From Rotaria macrura (taxonomy: Eukaryota > Rotifera > Eurotatoria > Philodinida > Philodinidae): a stretch of DNA of 64,000 bases. This document shows, one piece after another, positions 12,401 to 28,636 of this stretch. The stretch covers positions 186,001-250,000 of the forward strand of contig OENT01000040.1 of assembly GCA_900239685.1 (NCBI GenBank), written 5' to 3'. The notes beneath the pieces are model-generated. The model was not told the origin of the DNA and did no database searches. It saw only the letters and a list, made by a program, of their open reading frames with translations. Both the position numbers and the translations under genes were made by a program. Each line of letters opens with the position of its first letter. The first letter of the stretch is position 1.

Positions 12401-14241
12401 AATTAGAAAAAAATGACAACTAACCATCGATTAAAACGAAGTTTTCCTTGTTTCTTCATTCTCTTAATTAATAGAAATATATGCACGGTTCTCGAGTGTT
12501 TTTGGGAGTAGCAAGCACTAAGGTTTTTGACAGACAGTCCTTTCTATAGACGTTTTTTTATATTTAATTTACAGTAATCTGAAACAGATTATCTATTTCG
12601 AATGTCTAAAAACGAACATCTCATGCAGTTTGCAAAACAGAACGCCTACTCGATGCATTGAAACGACGATATTCTATACACTATCTGGAAAATCTAAAAG
12701 ATTCAGCACACAGCTCACAGTATGAGTCAAGTAACCGCTAAATATGCACTCTCTATGAGATTCTCAGAAGCCGAGGTTCTATAGAAATGTTTTCAGACAT
12801 ACGATGGAAAAAATTCGCCAGACACGCTGAAAAACTGGCGGGGGCTAGCCCCCGCCACATCTTGGGCCTTGGACATACGCTATCCATGGTTCAAATAAAT
12901 GTCAAATTATGTGTGTTTATATACACATATTTAATTCGATCCTATGGATTATCATTTTTTGCCTTCACTGCAAGTTGTACGCCGATCGGTCTTTAGACAC
13001 GTTCAACGTAAAGGAATATTCATGATAAGAGTCAACATTATGTTTTAGCCCTACCTGTTGTTTTATTAATCACGATTCATGTTTTAAGACTCGACATGCA
13101 ACAATTTCTGTTCAGATCGTAGTATATACTTCTCAATCGAAGATTCTAAGCAATTCTTTCAGTATCAGTCTTCATATCTATCCAAATCAATCAAAGCTAC
13201 ATTTAAGATGTAAAATATCTAGCAATTTTAGTCTGACTCAGTCACGGTACGATGCTTGAGAATTTTTTTCGATCAGTTATAATGTTGGTCTTACTCGAAG
13301 TTATTACTTCTTGTATAGAAAGGTCAATATCAGGCGACTTACCTTAACAGAAATCTACATGTTCCAGTAGTGACACATTCGTGTATCATAAAGCAGAAAA
13401 ACCATATTAAAAAATTCATCAATATTTTTTTTTAATCTAACCGATAGTGTTCTAGAATTTAGACATATGTAGCTAGTATTCGTTTCTGTTTACGAATGCA
13501 TGTAGGATCTCGAGGTTTGAGTAGTCGTCTCTGAAGGCATGAGGAAGTAATGATGATTGATAAAGTGTCTCTAGATCTTGAAGTTGTTGCCATAGTATAG
13601 TAAACTAGCTAACTAATTCGTTTTAGTTAATTATGCTTGATATGAAAACTATTTATTTGTGAAATTCTATTCGTTTAGGGAAAGCATTGAATGAGAAGAA
13701 AGCCGAAGTACGTATTCAATTCCGTGATGTGCCCGGCTCAATGTTTGATGACGGTTTAAGTGACAATAGTGGTAAGGGTTCATTAGCTCGTGATGAACTT
13801 GTGATACGTATACAACCCGATGAAGCCATCTATCTTAAAGTAAATACGAAGCGACCAGGTGAAATGGGTTATATCATTGAAGAAACTGAATTAGATTTAA
13901 CTTACAATGAACGATATAAAGGTGTAAAATTACCTGATGCTTATGAACGTTTAATTCTTGATGTGTTTACTGGTTCAAGAATAAATTTTGTACGTTCGGA
14001 TGAATTACAAGAAGCATGGCGTATTGTTGATCCGATACTTGCGGACATTGAGAAGAAAAAGATACCTGTCATTCCATATAAATTTGGTGCTGTAGGATTA
14101 CGTGAAGCATTTGATGCTGCGGTGATCAAGGGTTTCATTTATACTAATACATATGTTTGGAAAGATGAACGATCAGCATCGGTTATCAATGCACAAAAAG
14201 ATAAAGAAAGCAACAAATCTGAATCTAAAAATGAAAAATAA
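9442..14241 (+). CDS. G6PD: glucose-6-phosphate 1-dehydrogenase
   Basis: Seven exons (9442-9579, 9644-9681, 9732-9840, 9898-10115, 10178-10465, 11469-11776, 13679-14241) give 553 residues. The enzyme oxidises glucose-6-phosphate with NADP+ to 6-phosphogluconolactone, the cytosolic entry step of the oxidative pentose phosphate pathway. Visible hallmarks are the nucleotide-binding Gly-Ala-Ser-Gly-Asp-Leu-Ala motif at 44-50 (split by intron 1), Glu-Lys-Pro-Phe-Gly-Lys near 177-182, and the active-site motif Arg-Ile-Asp-His-Tyr-Leu-Gly-Lys at 205-212 with the catalytic His208. The C-terminal sugar-binding half follows, with [11 protein letters not shown]. The protein is somewhat longer than usual (about 515) because of a 25-residue Lys/Ser/Glu-rich tail. 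Introns 5 (1003 bp) and 6 (1902 bp) are far longer than the rest. Intron 6 holds a GC-rich palindrome. MED19 starts 159 bp after the stop. Confidence 0.97.
12836..12857. repeat. perfect 22-bp GC-rich palindrome in G6PD intron 6
   Basis: The two arms TGGCGGGGGCT and AGCCCCCGCCA abut with no loop at 12836-12857. A second stem, CGCCAG paired with CTGGCG, lies just left of it (about 12817-12840). The GC content is very unusual for this AT-rich locus and suggests a remnant of a mobile element terminus or a recent foldback. The family is unknown. Confidence 0.8.
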
Positions 14242-14380
14242 GCATTCAACATCTTCCATATATAAACATTTATCTTATATAAAATTTGATTTTCATCTAA
14301 CCTCTTTGTAATTTTGTTTTGATTGGCTCTCGAAAAACATGCACTCTACATCTTTGTTTTCTAACTAGTTCTTTTCGTTT

Positions 14381-14383
14381 TAG
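14381..14383 (+). promoter_or_regulatory. candidate splice or trans-splice acceptor before MED19
   Basis: A pyrimidine-rich tract ending in TTTTAG lies 17 nt before the MED19 start, in the 159-bp spacer after the G6PD stop. No coding exon upstream needs it. It could receive a spliced leader or end a small 5' UTR intron. Confidence 0.4.
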
Positions 14384-14400
14384 ATTAAAATTCAAACAAC

Positions 14401-15216
14401 ATGAGTTTAACTGGTAGCTATCATATGTCTAAAACAAATGGTAGTATGCCACACGATGATCTTCTTGTACTTGATTCTGGCCTATCTCAACAACAGATGC
14501 AACAATCTCAACTGCAACGACCCACACCACCATTTTATTTATTAAGTCATTTTCCACTTGAACCACCACCCACTGGCAGTACGAATCTGATTGTACATTG
14601 GGGTTTAAGTCGTGATTTTGATAAATATGTTAAACAAGCCATACCACCATCATTAAGTGACTTCTTAGCTGATATACCTTTAGCTGAAACAGCACAAAAC
14701 AAAGCGGCATCGTTTGCTGGTGATGCCAACGGTGGTGTTGGAACATTACGTTCACTATTCGCTGGTCAGATTATACCGAAAGAAATCGTTCCACTTACAG
14801 AACAACAACTTAGTGCATTTCGTTTACATCGTGAACCTATTTTACCTGATAAGTATCAAATATATTCAACGGCACCCAAAGAACCACGTTCAGTACCCAC
14901 AACAGAAACACTTCTACTACCACTTGTTGCAAATCCAATACCTGGACCGTCACCACAAGTCCAACGTGTTATTAATGAACAAACATCTCGTGTATCACCA
15001 GATGTTAAACGAAAAGCACCAGCAGATACGACCGGTGTCATACAACAACAGACAACAACACCCGTTGCTGGTATACTAAATCGAACAACTAGTACACCAA
15101 CATTGTCTGCAAATACAAGTCTACCATCGAGTAGTGGACATTTAAATGACGATCAAGATGAAATGAATTTATCGAAAAGAAAAACTAAGAAAACAAAAAA
15201 GGAAAAAAAGATTTAG
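14401..15216 (+). CDS. MED19: Mediator complex subunit 19
   Basis: A single-exon gene of 271 residues. MED19 is a head-module subunit of Mediator, the nuclear complex that links transcription factors to RNA polymerase II. The conserved core runs from about residue 44 to 165: a Pro-Phe-Tyr-Leu-Leu start, a Leu-Ile-Val-His-Trp-Gly-Leu segment with Asp-Lys-Tyr-Val-Lys, then Leu-Arg-Ser-Leu-Phe and Pro-Leu-Thr-Glu-Gln-Gln-Leu followed by Phe-Arg-Leu-His. This order is typical of metazoan MED19. The tail is Pro/Thr-rich and ends in the Lys-rich basic stretch usual for the family (residues about 258-271). The first 40 residues are Gln-rich and variable. It sits 159 bp after G6PD and 127 bp before ATP6V1A, all on the plus strand. 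Confidence 0.9.
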   Translation: MSLTGSYHMSKTNGSMPHDDLLVLDSGLSQQQMQQSQLQRPTPPFYLLSHFPLEPPPTGSTNLIVHWGLSRDFDKYVKQAIPPSLSDFLADIPLAETAQNKAASFAGDANGGVGTLRSLFAGQIIPKEIVPLTEQQLSAFRLHREPILPDKYQIYSTAPKEPRSVPTTETLLLPLVANPIPGPSPQVQRVINEQTSRVSPDVKRKAPADTTGVIQQQTTTPVAGILNRTTSTPTLSANTSLPSSSGHLNDDQDEMNLSKRKTKKTKKEKKI

Positions 15217-15303
15217 TCGTTCTTTGCGTGTAATTGTTATCATTATTTGGACATAAATTGTTAATAGACTTTCAAAAAGCAAGAACTTCTAAAATTTCGT
15301 TCT

Positions 15304-15305
15304 AG
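15304..15305 (+). promoter_or_regulatory. candidate splice or trans-splice acceptor before ATP6V1A
   Basis: TTCTAG precedes the ATP6V1A start codon by about 38 nt within the 127-bp MED19-ATP6V1A spacer. No upstream coding exon explains it. It is compatible with spliced-leader addition. Confidence 0.35.
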
Positions 15306-15343
15306 ATCAAGTTCTTTTTGCTTCGTATCATTCATTAAAAGAT

Positions 15344-19509
<4,166 letters not shown>

Positions 19510-19965
19510 ATTTTCTTCTTCATTTTCTTCTTGTCTCATGATATTTCTTAGCATTCTGTGTTGTTGTAATCTGTTTATCCTTCCGTTCAATCGTAATTAT
19601 TATCTTGTGGACTCGATTCTATTTTTTTTTCTTTGTCCTTTTAATTTCCTATTATTCTAATGTTTCGTCATCGTTTTCACCTTGCTTTTCTTTTTCTTCA
19701 AAATATTAAGAACAAAAATCTGATTTTGTGATCGATGTATGTCGTATTTATGTTTCCTTAGCATCCATTCGATGTCGTAATAACGTGCAATAACACTTTT
19801 TTTTTCTGTCTCCATCATAAATTATGCAAATAATGAGTTCATTTTTCGTGTATACTCATTAATTGAAAAAAGAAAATCGATGTTACTCAGAGCTTTTCTT
19901 TCGCATTTGGTATCAAGACAAAAGATTTTATTTGAGCATTTTATTTTAATTTCCTTTTAATTTTA

Positions 19966-19967
19966 AG
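19966..19967 (+). promoter_or_regulatory. candidate splice or trans-splice acceptor before BUD13
   Basis: TTTTAAG lies 2 nt before the BUD13 start codon after a T-rich tract. It may be a trans-splice acceptor, or the end of an intron whose upstream exon was not recognised; in that case BUD13 would have extra N-terminal residues. Confidence 0.35.
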
Positions 19968-19969
19968 AT

Positions 19970-21597
19970 ATGACTGAATTACTTGAACGAAAAGGTTATC
20001 AAATTGAATCTACTGTAAAGTCAAACAAGAAAAAAAAAGATAAAAAATTGAAAACAAAAGATATTGGGCACGTAAGAATAATTGATGATGATGCACCAGT
20101 ACCATGGAATACAACGGCAACACCGAATGTTGTAGCTGAGGAAGAATTTATTTCTCTTGAAGATGCACCAACAATCGTTGGTATGAATCAATTTTTAATT
20201 CAAATATAATATCATTGTTTTTAATAATTGGGTTTGATATATTTAGGCGTTATTGATGAACGTCCGAAAGAAGTACGTGAAAAAGAACGTTTTAATGATG
20301 CTAAACGCTGGCGTACTGGCGCTTTCGAAGAATTACCCGAACCGAATATTGTAGGACCTCAACAACAGCCTACAAAAACTCATTCATCTGTAAAATCTCG
20401 TAAAAAAACAACTTCTTCTGATGATAGCGATCCTGATATAGCTAGACGTCGACCATACCATAATGATGACTTAGATATGTCCCCACCTCGACGAAAAACC
20501 CATCATCATCAGAATGATCATTTTCGTTCAAGACAAAAGCCTCAACCAGATGATGATCCAAGTCCACCACGAAAACGAAACCATCAATTAGATGATGATC
20601 CGAGTCCACCACGAAGAAAACACAATGATTCTAATTCTGCAAGACGAAAACATCAATCTGATGACGATCCAAGTCCACCACGACGACGTGATCCATCTCC
20701 GTTACGAAGAAAAGACAAACATAATAATGATTCAGAATCATCGACACGACGTGTTACATCTTCTACTCACAAAAGACCAACACGAGATGATGATGATGAA
20801 AGTACTCTGAGACGACGCGATAAATCTTCTCTGTCGCATCGAAAACATACACGAGAAGAGCCATCCCCATTATCTAGCCATCGTCGCCAACCCAAAGAAG
20901 AACCATCAGAATTACCACCGTCGTCTTCAGCAAAACGTCAAGCGAAGCAAGAATCATCACCAGCAGCACCAATTTCACGACCAGCCAAATCAGAACGGCG
21001 GCGTCAAGCTGAACATAAGGAACAAATCGCGGAGAGATATGCACAATGGGGTCGTGGTATAGCTCAAGTTAAAAAAGCCGAAGATGCTGTAAAAGATTAT
21101 TTAGAAGAATCCCAAAAACCACTAGCACGCTATCGAGACGATACTGATCTTGATACTATGCTTAAAAACAGAGAACGCGAAGGTAAAGACTTCTATTTAA
21201 TATATCTTATCTTTCAATAAATTATTGAATAGTATTAAATAATTATATAAGTATTTTTATTGTTTATATTCATTAGATGATCCGATGATAAAATATCTTT
21301 CCAATAGAACATCAGATACGACTGATTGCAAAACAAATAGTAATAGTGGTCCGGCTAAACCTCGCTACAAGGGACCTGATCCTCAAAAGAATCGGTATAT
21401 TTACGATTTTTTAATATTTAATTTCATTTAAACTATAATATATACATTTCAATGAATGTAGATTCGACATCTGGCCTGGTTACCGATGGGATGGTGTCGA
21501 TCGATCGAATGGTTACGAAAAGAAACTATTTGAATCGATTGCTAATCGACACGCAAAATCACAAGAAGCTTATCTATGGAGTGTTGAAGATATGTAA
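19970..21597 (+). CDS. BUD13: BUD13 homolog, RES-complex pre-mRNA splicing factor
   Basis: Four exons (19970-20180, 20247-21182, 21277-21394, 21462-21597) give 466 residues. BUD13 is part of the retention and splicing (RES) complex of the activated spliceosome. The N-terminus has a Lys-rich stretch, then Ile-Ile-Asp-Asp-Asp-Ala and Val-Ile-Asp-Glu-Arg-Pro, as in animal BUD13. The middle is a disordered Arg/Ser/Pro/Asp region with repeated Asp-Asp-Asp-Pro-Ser-Pro-Pro-Arg units, also seen in vertebrate proteins. The conserved C-terminus carries Asn-Arg-Phe-Asp-Ile-Trp-Pro-Gly-Tyr-Arg-Trp-Asp-Gly-Val-Asp-Arg-Ser-Asn-Gly, which is diagnostic, and ends with Trp-Ser-Val-Glu-Asp-Met. The start is the first Met of the exon. 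A short upstream exon cannot be excluded. Two AATAAA signals follow the stop. Confidence 0.93.
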
Positions 21598-21630
21598 ATT
21601 GCTTTGTACAATTATTCTTTTTGGTATTGA

Positions 21631-21650
21631 AATAAAAACATTGAAATAAA
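21631..21650 (+). promoter_or_regulatory. tandem polyadenylation signals of BUD13
   Basis: AATAAA occurs at 21631-21636 and again at 21645-21650, 34 and 48 nt after the BUD13 stop codon. Confidence 0.6.
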
Positions 21651-24600
21651 AGCCGTTTGTTTTCAAACATTTGGCATGTGATTTTGTGTCTGTTTCTTTT
21701 GTCGATCGCAACATCAAATTTATATTTTATTCATGGTGGTATATATTCCATTGAATGAGTCGTCGAATACAATGAAGACCTGAAAAACGAAAATAAAATA
21801 CGAAATACAATCAAGTTGAAAATTTATCATTCATTATTTTATTGGTTTTTGTTTGTTTGTTTGTTTCAACATTTTCAACGTCATCGGATATATCGATTAA
21901 AGTTTATAAGGAATAATGGTAGGATTATTCAACACTCTGTTGAAATAGTTGTAGATCACAATTAGAAAATTTTCTTTTCTATTTATCAATGTTTGTACAC
22001 AAACGAATATTCTGAATTTAGTTTTGCTTTATAAAATAATAATATAAAAACGTAAACATTAGTATATTTCTCGATGTATACAGTTTTTACATGTATTTTC
22101 TTTTTTGAAAGGATTCAAAAGAAAAAATGAAGAGGAAATCTTCATATTCATTCCCTAACCAAGAATTGATCGAGTGCAAAATCTTATAAAGATACTTAAC
22201 TATTTCGAAGATTAAAATGCATCTCTACAAAAGCAACATTTATTTAAGAAATTATTAATTGATGAGTAATTTTTATTTTTTTAAATTCGAGTTTAAGTAG
22301 CATCGCCATACGATCGATGCATCGTCTTATGAAAATAATCTTCGAACTGAATTAAGTGTAAATAATATGAAAAAAAACTTTGAATCAACATGTCTTCGCC
22401 GATGAATAATTTCTGATAAAAAAATGATTCAGAATCAAAGTAGCAATAAAGTGAGATATACGCAAACGATAAATAAAATACTTGTACGAATGTGCCAGAT
22501 TCTTTTCAACTGAAATGATGACTTTTAATAGAAACATATTAACATGCGCCTAATAGAAGCAATACTAAATAGAGACTATGAATGCTTCAATAATCATATG
22601 CATCGAAAATGCCCGGTACATTGATCAGATATCTTCAATAAGGATGAAATATTTCGATCCATTTCTTAATCTAAGAAAATAATCTATCAAAACAATGTAT
22701 AATCAACATTCTAAAATATAACTTTCATTGTTCGTAGTAGAACAAAATTGAATCTATGGAGAACGTTATCTGAGTGATAATAGTTGTCCAATGGTTAAAA
22801 AATCAATCATGACCAGCAAGCCCTACTACATAAGTCAATGTTTCATTCTCTTTAACGTACTCATAGCCGATATTACACAGTAACAATCATAGAAATATGT
22901 AAATCAATTCACTATCCATATAACAATACATCTTTTATAACAAAAAAAAAACAAAATGATATCGTACTATTCGAAATATATAACACAGTGAAAAAATATT
23001 TTTCAATAAAGAATATTCTTATAAATATTTTCAAGCATTCATTTTATGGATTACAGATTATGGTTATTTCGATTTGTTATTTTAAAAAATTGAAAATCAA
23101 AGAATTCAATATCACCGTCATCGATCGATCTATGCTCGTCACAAATCTATTCAAACGCTATGTTTAGATTTACATTCAATATTAAATTCATTCCTTTTCA
23201 TCTCGATTTATTATCAAAAAACGAATCATTCGTATTCCATTTCCATCATCATCGTCATCATGACAGCAATTGTACGTGTCAAATTCATTATTTCGTTTTT
23301 AATTGAAATCCTCGTTGAAAAAATAGTGCTTCAAACTCCATGGTTGATGTAAAAAAAGAGTTTGATACTCTAGAATATAGTCTTTAACCTCTTGATTTTT
23401 CCTATTTGACACTGGAAGATTGTTTTCAAATGATCTACCATTGATTTCCTACAACATATATACCAGATGATATTCCCTAGAGAAGGACATAGGTATGCGT
23501 AAACGAGAACACTCGTCACGTTCAAAGGTACGTACTTGCTTAAATACAAATCCTTCAACGACTGATGATAACAGACGATAAGCATGTATGCGGCATGTAA
23601 GTGTTTTTTTCTAACTCTTATCCAAATTTCTTTGAAAAATCTCATGCATAGCTTTGCCACTCATGACAATTTTCTTTTACTATTGATTTTCAATAATTTA
23701 GACGCTCGACACTTCGTTACTTTATAGTTATTCGATGAAAACGGTTTAACAAAGTCATAAGATGATATATGTTGGTTTCGGATTCACTTTACTAGAACTC
23801 GACATGGTACCTATATCAAATTCAGAGGTAAAATTGATCGTACTATTCCCTTCTTCGAGTTCGATGAAAAAATTCATCAGATTCAAAACATTTTTTTAGT
23901 AGGATTTTAAAAATTCAGGTTTTTTGTCCTTCAGTTCAATTCGAATAATATGTGAGTCGAATGATGAGAGAGAGACCATTTTAAAAAGTGCTTTCAAACA
24001 TCTTCACTTATGTGTCTTTGTTTGTAATAGTCTGTAAAACAATATTCTGAAGATCGATTCTAAAACAATTTAGAAATTAGATTCTTTTGAACGAATTGAA
24101 TATTTTCGTTCTTGTATTTCTGTTTGGCTTCGTTTAGAGAACGTTTTACAACAGAATCCAATGGTAGTAGATCTTTTCAAGTCAATATGGAATTCAAAAA
24201 CAGATGAATAAATCAAGAATTTACTTGATAAAGTAAAAGTCGCTCGTCTTATAGAACTCACATATATTTTCGAAGAACATAATCAGTGTAAATATTAAGT
24301 CGAATTTTTATGACTCGCACCTCCCCTCTGCCGTTACAGACAGGTTGCTTTTACAGACCATAGTAACTAGGTTTACACTAGTTCAATAATTTAGCTTCTA
24401 TGATGGATGTGATTTCTACATTTCGGCCTCAACAGAACCGTGCTAATTAGCTTTATACTGAAGCTTGCTATTTCGCCATTATTGTGAGTAGTTATCTATT
24501 TATATAAAAGGATCATGGAGTTACTTCTATTTTTGTCTGATAGTTTATTCATGATGCGTGATACTTGTTTAAGAAATAACTTCTATTCCATGATACAAGG

Positions 24601-27088
24601 ATGAAATCGATTTCAATGCATTTAATTTCCGTTTCTACTCGTTTTGATTCGTATAGTTTATTTCTTGAAATCATTAATGGTTGATTTCATCGAATGTCAT
24701 TATCCACAGATGGGCAAGTATAGAACTTCGTCAATTAGTATATATCATTACAGATTTCAAAGTGTCACTAGTACTGATAGTTGCTGTATTTCTGTTTTTG
24801 ATAATTTCTTTTTTATTATTATCTTTAATACTATTGGATTATTTTCGTTAGTAAAAAGTATAAATATAAAACTCGAATACATGCCAAATAACGGTGAAAT
24901 TCATCATCGTATCTATCTTACAATTATTATTTCATATATATATATATATATGGATTATCACTTGATTTGAAAAATGCTTTGATAATCAAAATATGCATTA
25001 AAAGAAAATAGCAGTAGTAGTACTAGACATGGTTCACATCATATCAAACATTTAAAAAAAACATCACATTCGTGACATAATTGTACGCTTATATGCTTTC
25101 TTATGTTTCTTGATAATCATTTTTGTTTCTCATTCATGACATAATTATACTTCATTTTAATATAATATGTTAAAAGAAGATAAAACTTCTTTTCAATGAT
25201 AAGTTATCATGACATCTAGATGTATTCATTTCTTGTTAATAACTTCGTCTTGATAAATTTTCTCAATTAATTTTCGTAAACTCATTTTTAGAAATATATA
25301 TATATATATCTCGATTCAATTTGTCTCATGTCTCTTCTTGTCCTCATCATTGCCTTTCACTGCATGAAACATCAACGGTTACTTCGTCTAACATTGTCAT
25401 ACGTCAAATCTTCAAGTGACTCGTGAGCAAATTAAAAAAGAGAAAAAGGAAGATGTACACCATGCGCGTCAAGTAAAGAGGCTGTGTATGATGGCTATTC
25501 TTGAGCATTCTCTTCTCTATTCTCACTCTACAACAATCAACTCAAGCTTGGTTACCTCTTATTTCACACATTCTAACTCTATTCGTTCATTTAGGACAAT
25601 ATAAGCAAGAAAAACTAGTTACAAATCTCGTTTTGTGGTACTACAAATCCCATTTCCGTTTATTTTAATATCTCGATTTCCGCTTTTTATCATTTATCCT
25701 TAAGAGAGGGCGGTAAAATAAATAGCTTAGTATCTATGTGACTTATCGGCATACAGTAATGAGTTCGATGTAATCAAGTGTATATAGTTCAAGCACCTCT
25801 CGTATAAAATACAAGATCAAGAGAATGAACAAGAATTTATATTCTTATAGTTAATGTGAAATAGAAAGTCATGACATAAACGATCAAAGTAGTTATATTT
25901 TGTTTTTTTTATCCCCTTAATATATCAACTACTAACTAGTTTGAATCGTTTTGTTTGGTCATACAATCAAAAAAACTATTTTCTAAAAGTATACATGAAG
26001 CTATGTTTCTTGGCAAAATATACATGGGAAATATGAGCTCTTCCGTAATCGATTACCGGAACAAATTCGATCGACAAATCAATTGAATTGAATTGAATTG
26101 AATCGATACGAATAAGAAAGGTATATATAGTTATATGATGAAGACAGAGAGAGAGAGAGAGAAACTTACAAATGAGACTAAAAACAAATGGCTTGTCGCT
26201 ATTTGATCCTTCATTATTATTGTGCAGTTATTTCGTTTTAGCACGAAAGAGTATATTTGCCTCTTAGCAAGTTTTCTTTTTTCTATGTCAATCACTCAAA
26301 GTATGAAAGTGCTCTTCTACGCTCCGATTGGCAGTATGAAACGATGAAGAGAGAGAGAGAGTGGGAGAGGGGGGGAATCTCTTTACCTTTTTTTAATTCT
26401 TTCTTTCTCAATTATTGAATGATTAGAAAAAACCTAAGGAGAGCTGATTGACGTTCATGATTAATGCAGAAAGTGAAAATTGTTATTGTTCGGATTGAGT
26501 GTTGTTGTTATCATCGATTAGGTTACACACATACAATTTGACGACGCCCATGTAGAGAAAAAACTGGGAACGAACGAATCAAATTCTTTTTTTTTCTCTT
26601 CGTTAATGCATCAATTATATTCATTTTATTTGTTGCGTAAATTTTACTTTTGCTTGTTGCTGCCACTTATACTGTTTGTACATTTTCATAATACTTTTTT
26701 CATTTTTTTTTCTTTGTCTCTCTCTCCCTCTCTCTCTCTCACACACTCGTTTTATACACGGATCAGTTTAGTTTCATTCATCGATGCCGCTTTATTGAGT
26801 GTGTGGCCTCTTGAGCTCACATACATATACATGTCAGTTGACAAATAGTGGAAAAAAGGAGGGAGACAGCGAGAGAAAAAGAGAAAGAGAAAGCAGTGAA
26901 TTTTCACCTGTAAGCTATATGAATGGTGGATGCTCTCGCCGTCATTTATTTTTTTTTCTCTCTCTCTCGGCAATGATTGGACACTAATGGAAGTAAAATG
27001 GAAGTTGATCCGGCTCTGCATTCGCCTAGTTAATCGACAAAATGAGAATTTTGATTGCCTGCCTGACATAGACACAAACATATAGGAG
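21651..27088. other. long non-coding region upstream of the DBX gene
   Basis: About 5.4 kb without a supported gene. Open frames up to 109 codons occur on both strands but have biased, low-complexity composition and no recognisable relatives. It holds simple repeats: a GTTT run (about 21847-21863), AT runs near 24937-24952 and 25292-25309, tandem TTGAA units near 26080-26102, GA runs at 26146-26162 and 26348-26360, and a CT run at 26717-26740. Long flanks are usual around developmental regulators, so cis-regulatory elements of the homeobox gene are a reasonable expectation. None was identified. Confidence 0.5.
26717..26740. repeat. CT-rich microsatellite upstream of DBX
   Basis: Near-perfect (CT)n tract of about 24 bp, paired with GA-rich tracts at 26860-26895 and another CT run near 26955. 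Such polypyrimidine/polypurine tracts are frequent in animal promoters. Confidence 0.6.
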
Positions 27089-28605
27089 ATGATGATTGAC
27101 GCTGCATGTCGCCAATCCTCTTACTTATTGCCACTGTTAACAAATACAGGCAGCTCTAATACTAAAATGAAAAGACATACAACAAACGACAATGAAGATG
27201 ATCTAACGTATACACCTGTTATTGGAATGAGAATAAATGATCATAAAAAATTATCACCACCAAGAAAAAAACTTAAATTTGGTGTTGATGCAATTCTCGG
27301 CACAAATTCAGATAATGAATCTTCGTTTGATGTTGGCAATGATTCGGATGATGATTTAAGACATAAAGGTAAACATTCAAGTTTTTTATGTTTTTTTGTT
27401 TACGAAAATAGGATTACGTATGTTAACTGTAATCGAGAAGTTTCGACAATGAAAAATGTAATGACTAGTTTATTTTCTCGTTATCTGCTACGGATTAAAT
27501 AAAGAGAATAATAGAAACTCAAAAAACGACTTAATAATTATTAATCTTGTCATTATATTCATATCTCAGGTTGATATTAAACTTGATCCTAGATAGTTTG
27601 TTCGCCCAATTGTTTTCTTTTTATTGATTCATATGTTATTTCAAATGGCTTTCGTTCACAATATCGTTTTTCTCTGGAATTACTTGTGAATTTACAAATA
27701 TTTAAACATTCATTAAGAATTTTCTTCTGTTTATTAATCAATCTATCATTTGCATATTTAGTTCGTGTTCATGCTGAATCCCCTATTTCCTCAAGTTCAT
27801 CGGTTTCATCCAATGAACCATGTATGGCCAAATCATCACCTTTCAAACCGCCATTTTTAGCACATCTTAATAGTAGTTCACCGTCATCTGATCAACATTC
27901 TCTACCACATTCTGCACTTCTTTCTCATTCTATCTATGGATCATCACCATCCTATTCACCATTCAACTGTCTCTCATCAAACAATAACAATCATAACAAT
28001 AACAACAACAACAATAACAACAGTAATGGTATTACTGGATCATCACGAGACCATAGCAATGAACAACAGCATCAAAATCTTCTTCATGATCGTCTTCTCC
28101 TTCAAATGGCCACTGGTAATCGACAACAACATTTACCATTCGATGGTCATCCACCACCACATAGTGGTTTATGGCGTCCAGCTCTTCGAACTTTTATTGG
28201 TATGTAGGAGAGTTTCTCTTTTTCTGCTTTCTTTTTATTACCTGTAAAAGACGTTGTAATTTGATCTAATCAATACTCATTACCCGCCTAGTCACAAGTA
28301 ATTATAATCGCTTCATATTTATCGCGCTCACCTTCATCACTTCTCATTCTATAACCTATATTCTTCAATTAAAAGTCAACCTATGCATACAAGCACATAC
28401 ATCCATCCATACATACACACGAGTATAATTGAATCTCGTTCGTATACACAACCAGTCTAAAGAACATGTTCTTTCTCATTTCTTCTTTTCATTCTCTCTA
28501 TTTCTCTCTTGTTTCATCATCCAAGTGGTTGCTTGTATGTACGTCTCGATTACTCGACTACATGGGCAAACATACCCAACAGGTTTTAAATTGATGAAAG
28601 TAATG

Positions 28606-28636
<31 letters not shown>

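Noticed and set aside
12817-12857. Helitron 3' terminus (hairpin followed by CTAG)
   Set aside because: A stem and CTAG are present, but the symmetric palindrome and the lack of a matching 5' end or known family make the call unsafe.
14714-15079. 121-codon frame inside MED19
   Set aside because: Shadow frame of the MED19 coding sequence in another phase.
23370-23660. 96-codon minus-strand frame upstream of DBX
   Set aside because: No family signal and no flanking exons in phase.
24644-24970. 108-codon plus-strand frame upstream of DBX
   Set aside because: Ile/Tyr-rich chance frame that ends in an AT microsatellite.
26752-27081. 109-codon minus-strand frame just upstream of DBX
   Set aside because: Translation of CT/GA-rich tracts. 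More likely promoter or 5' UTR of DBX.
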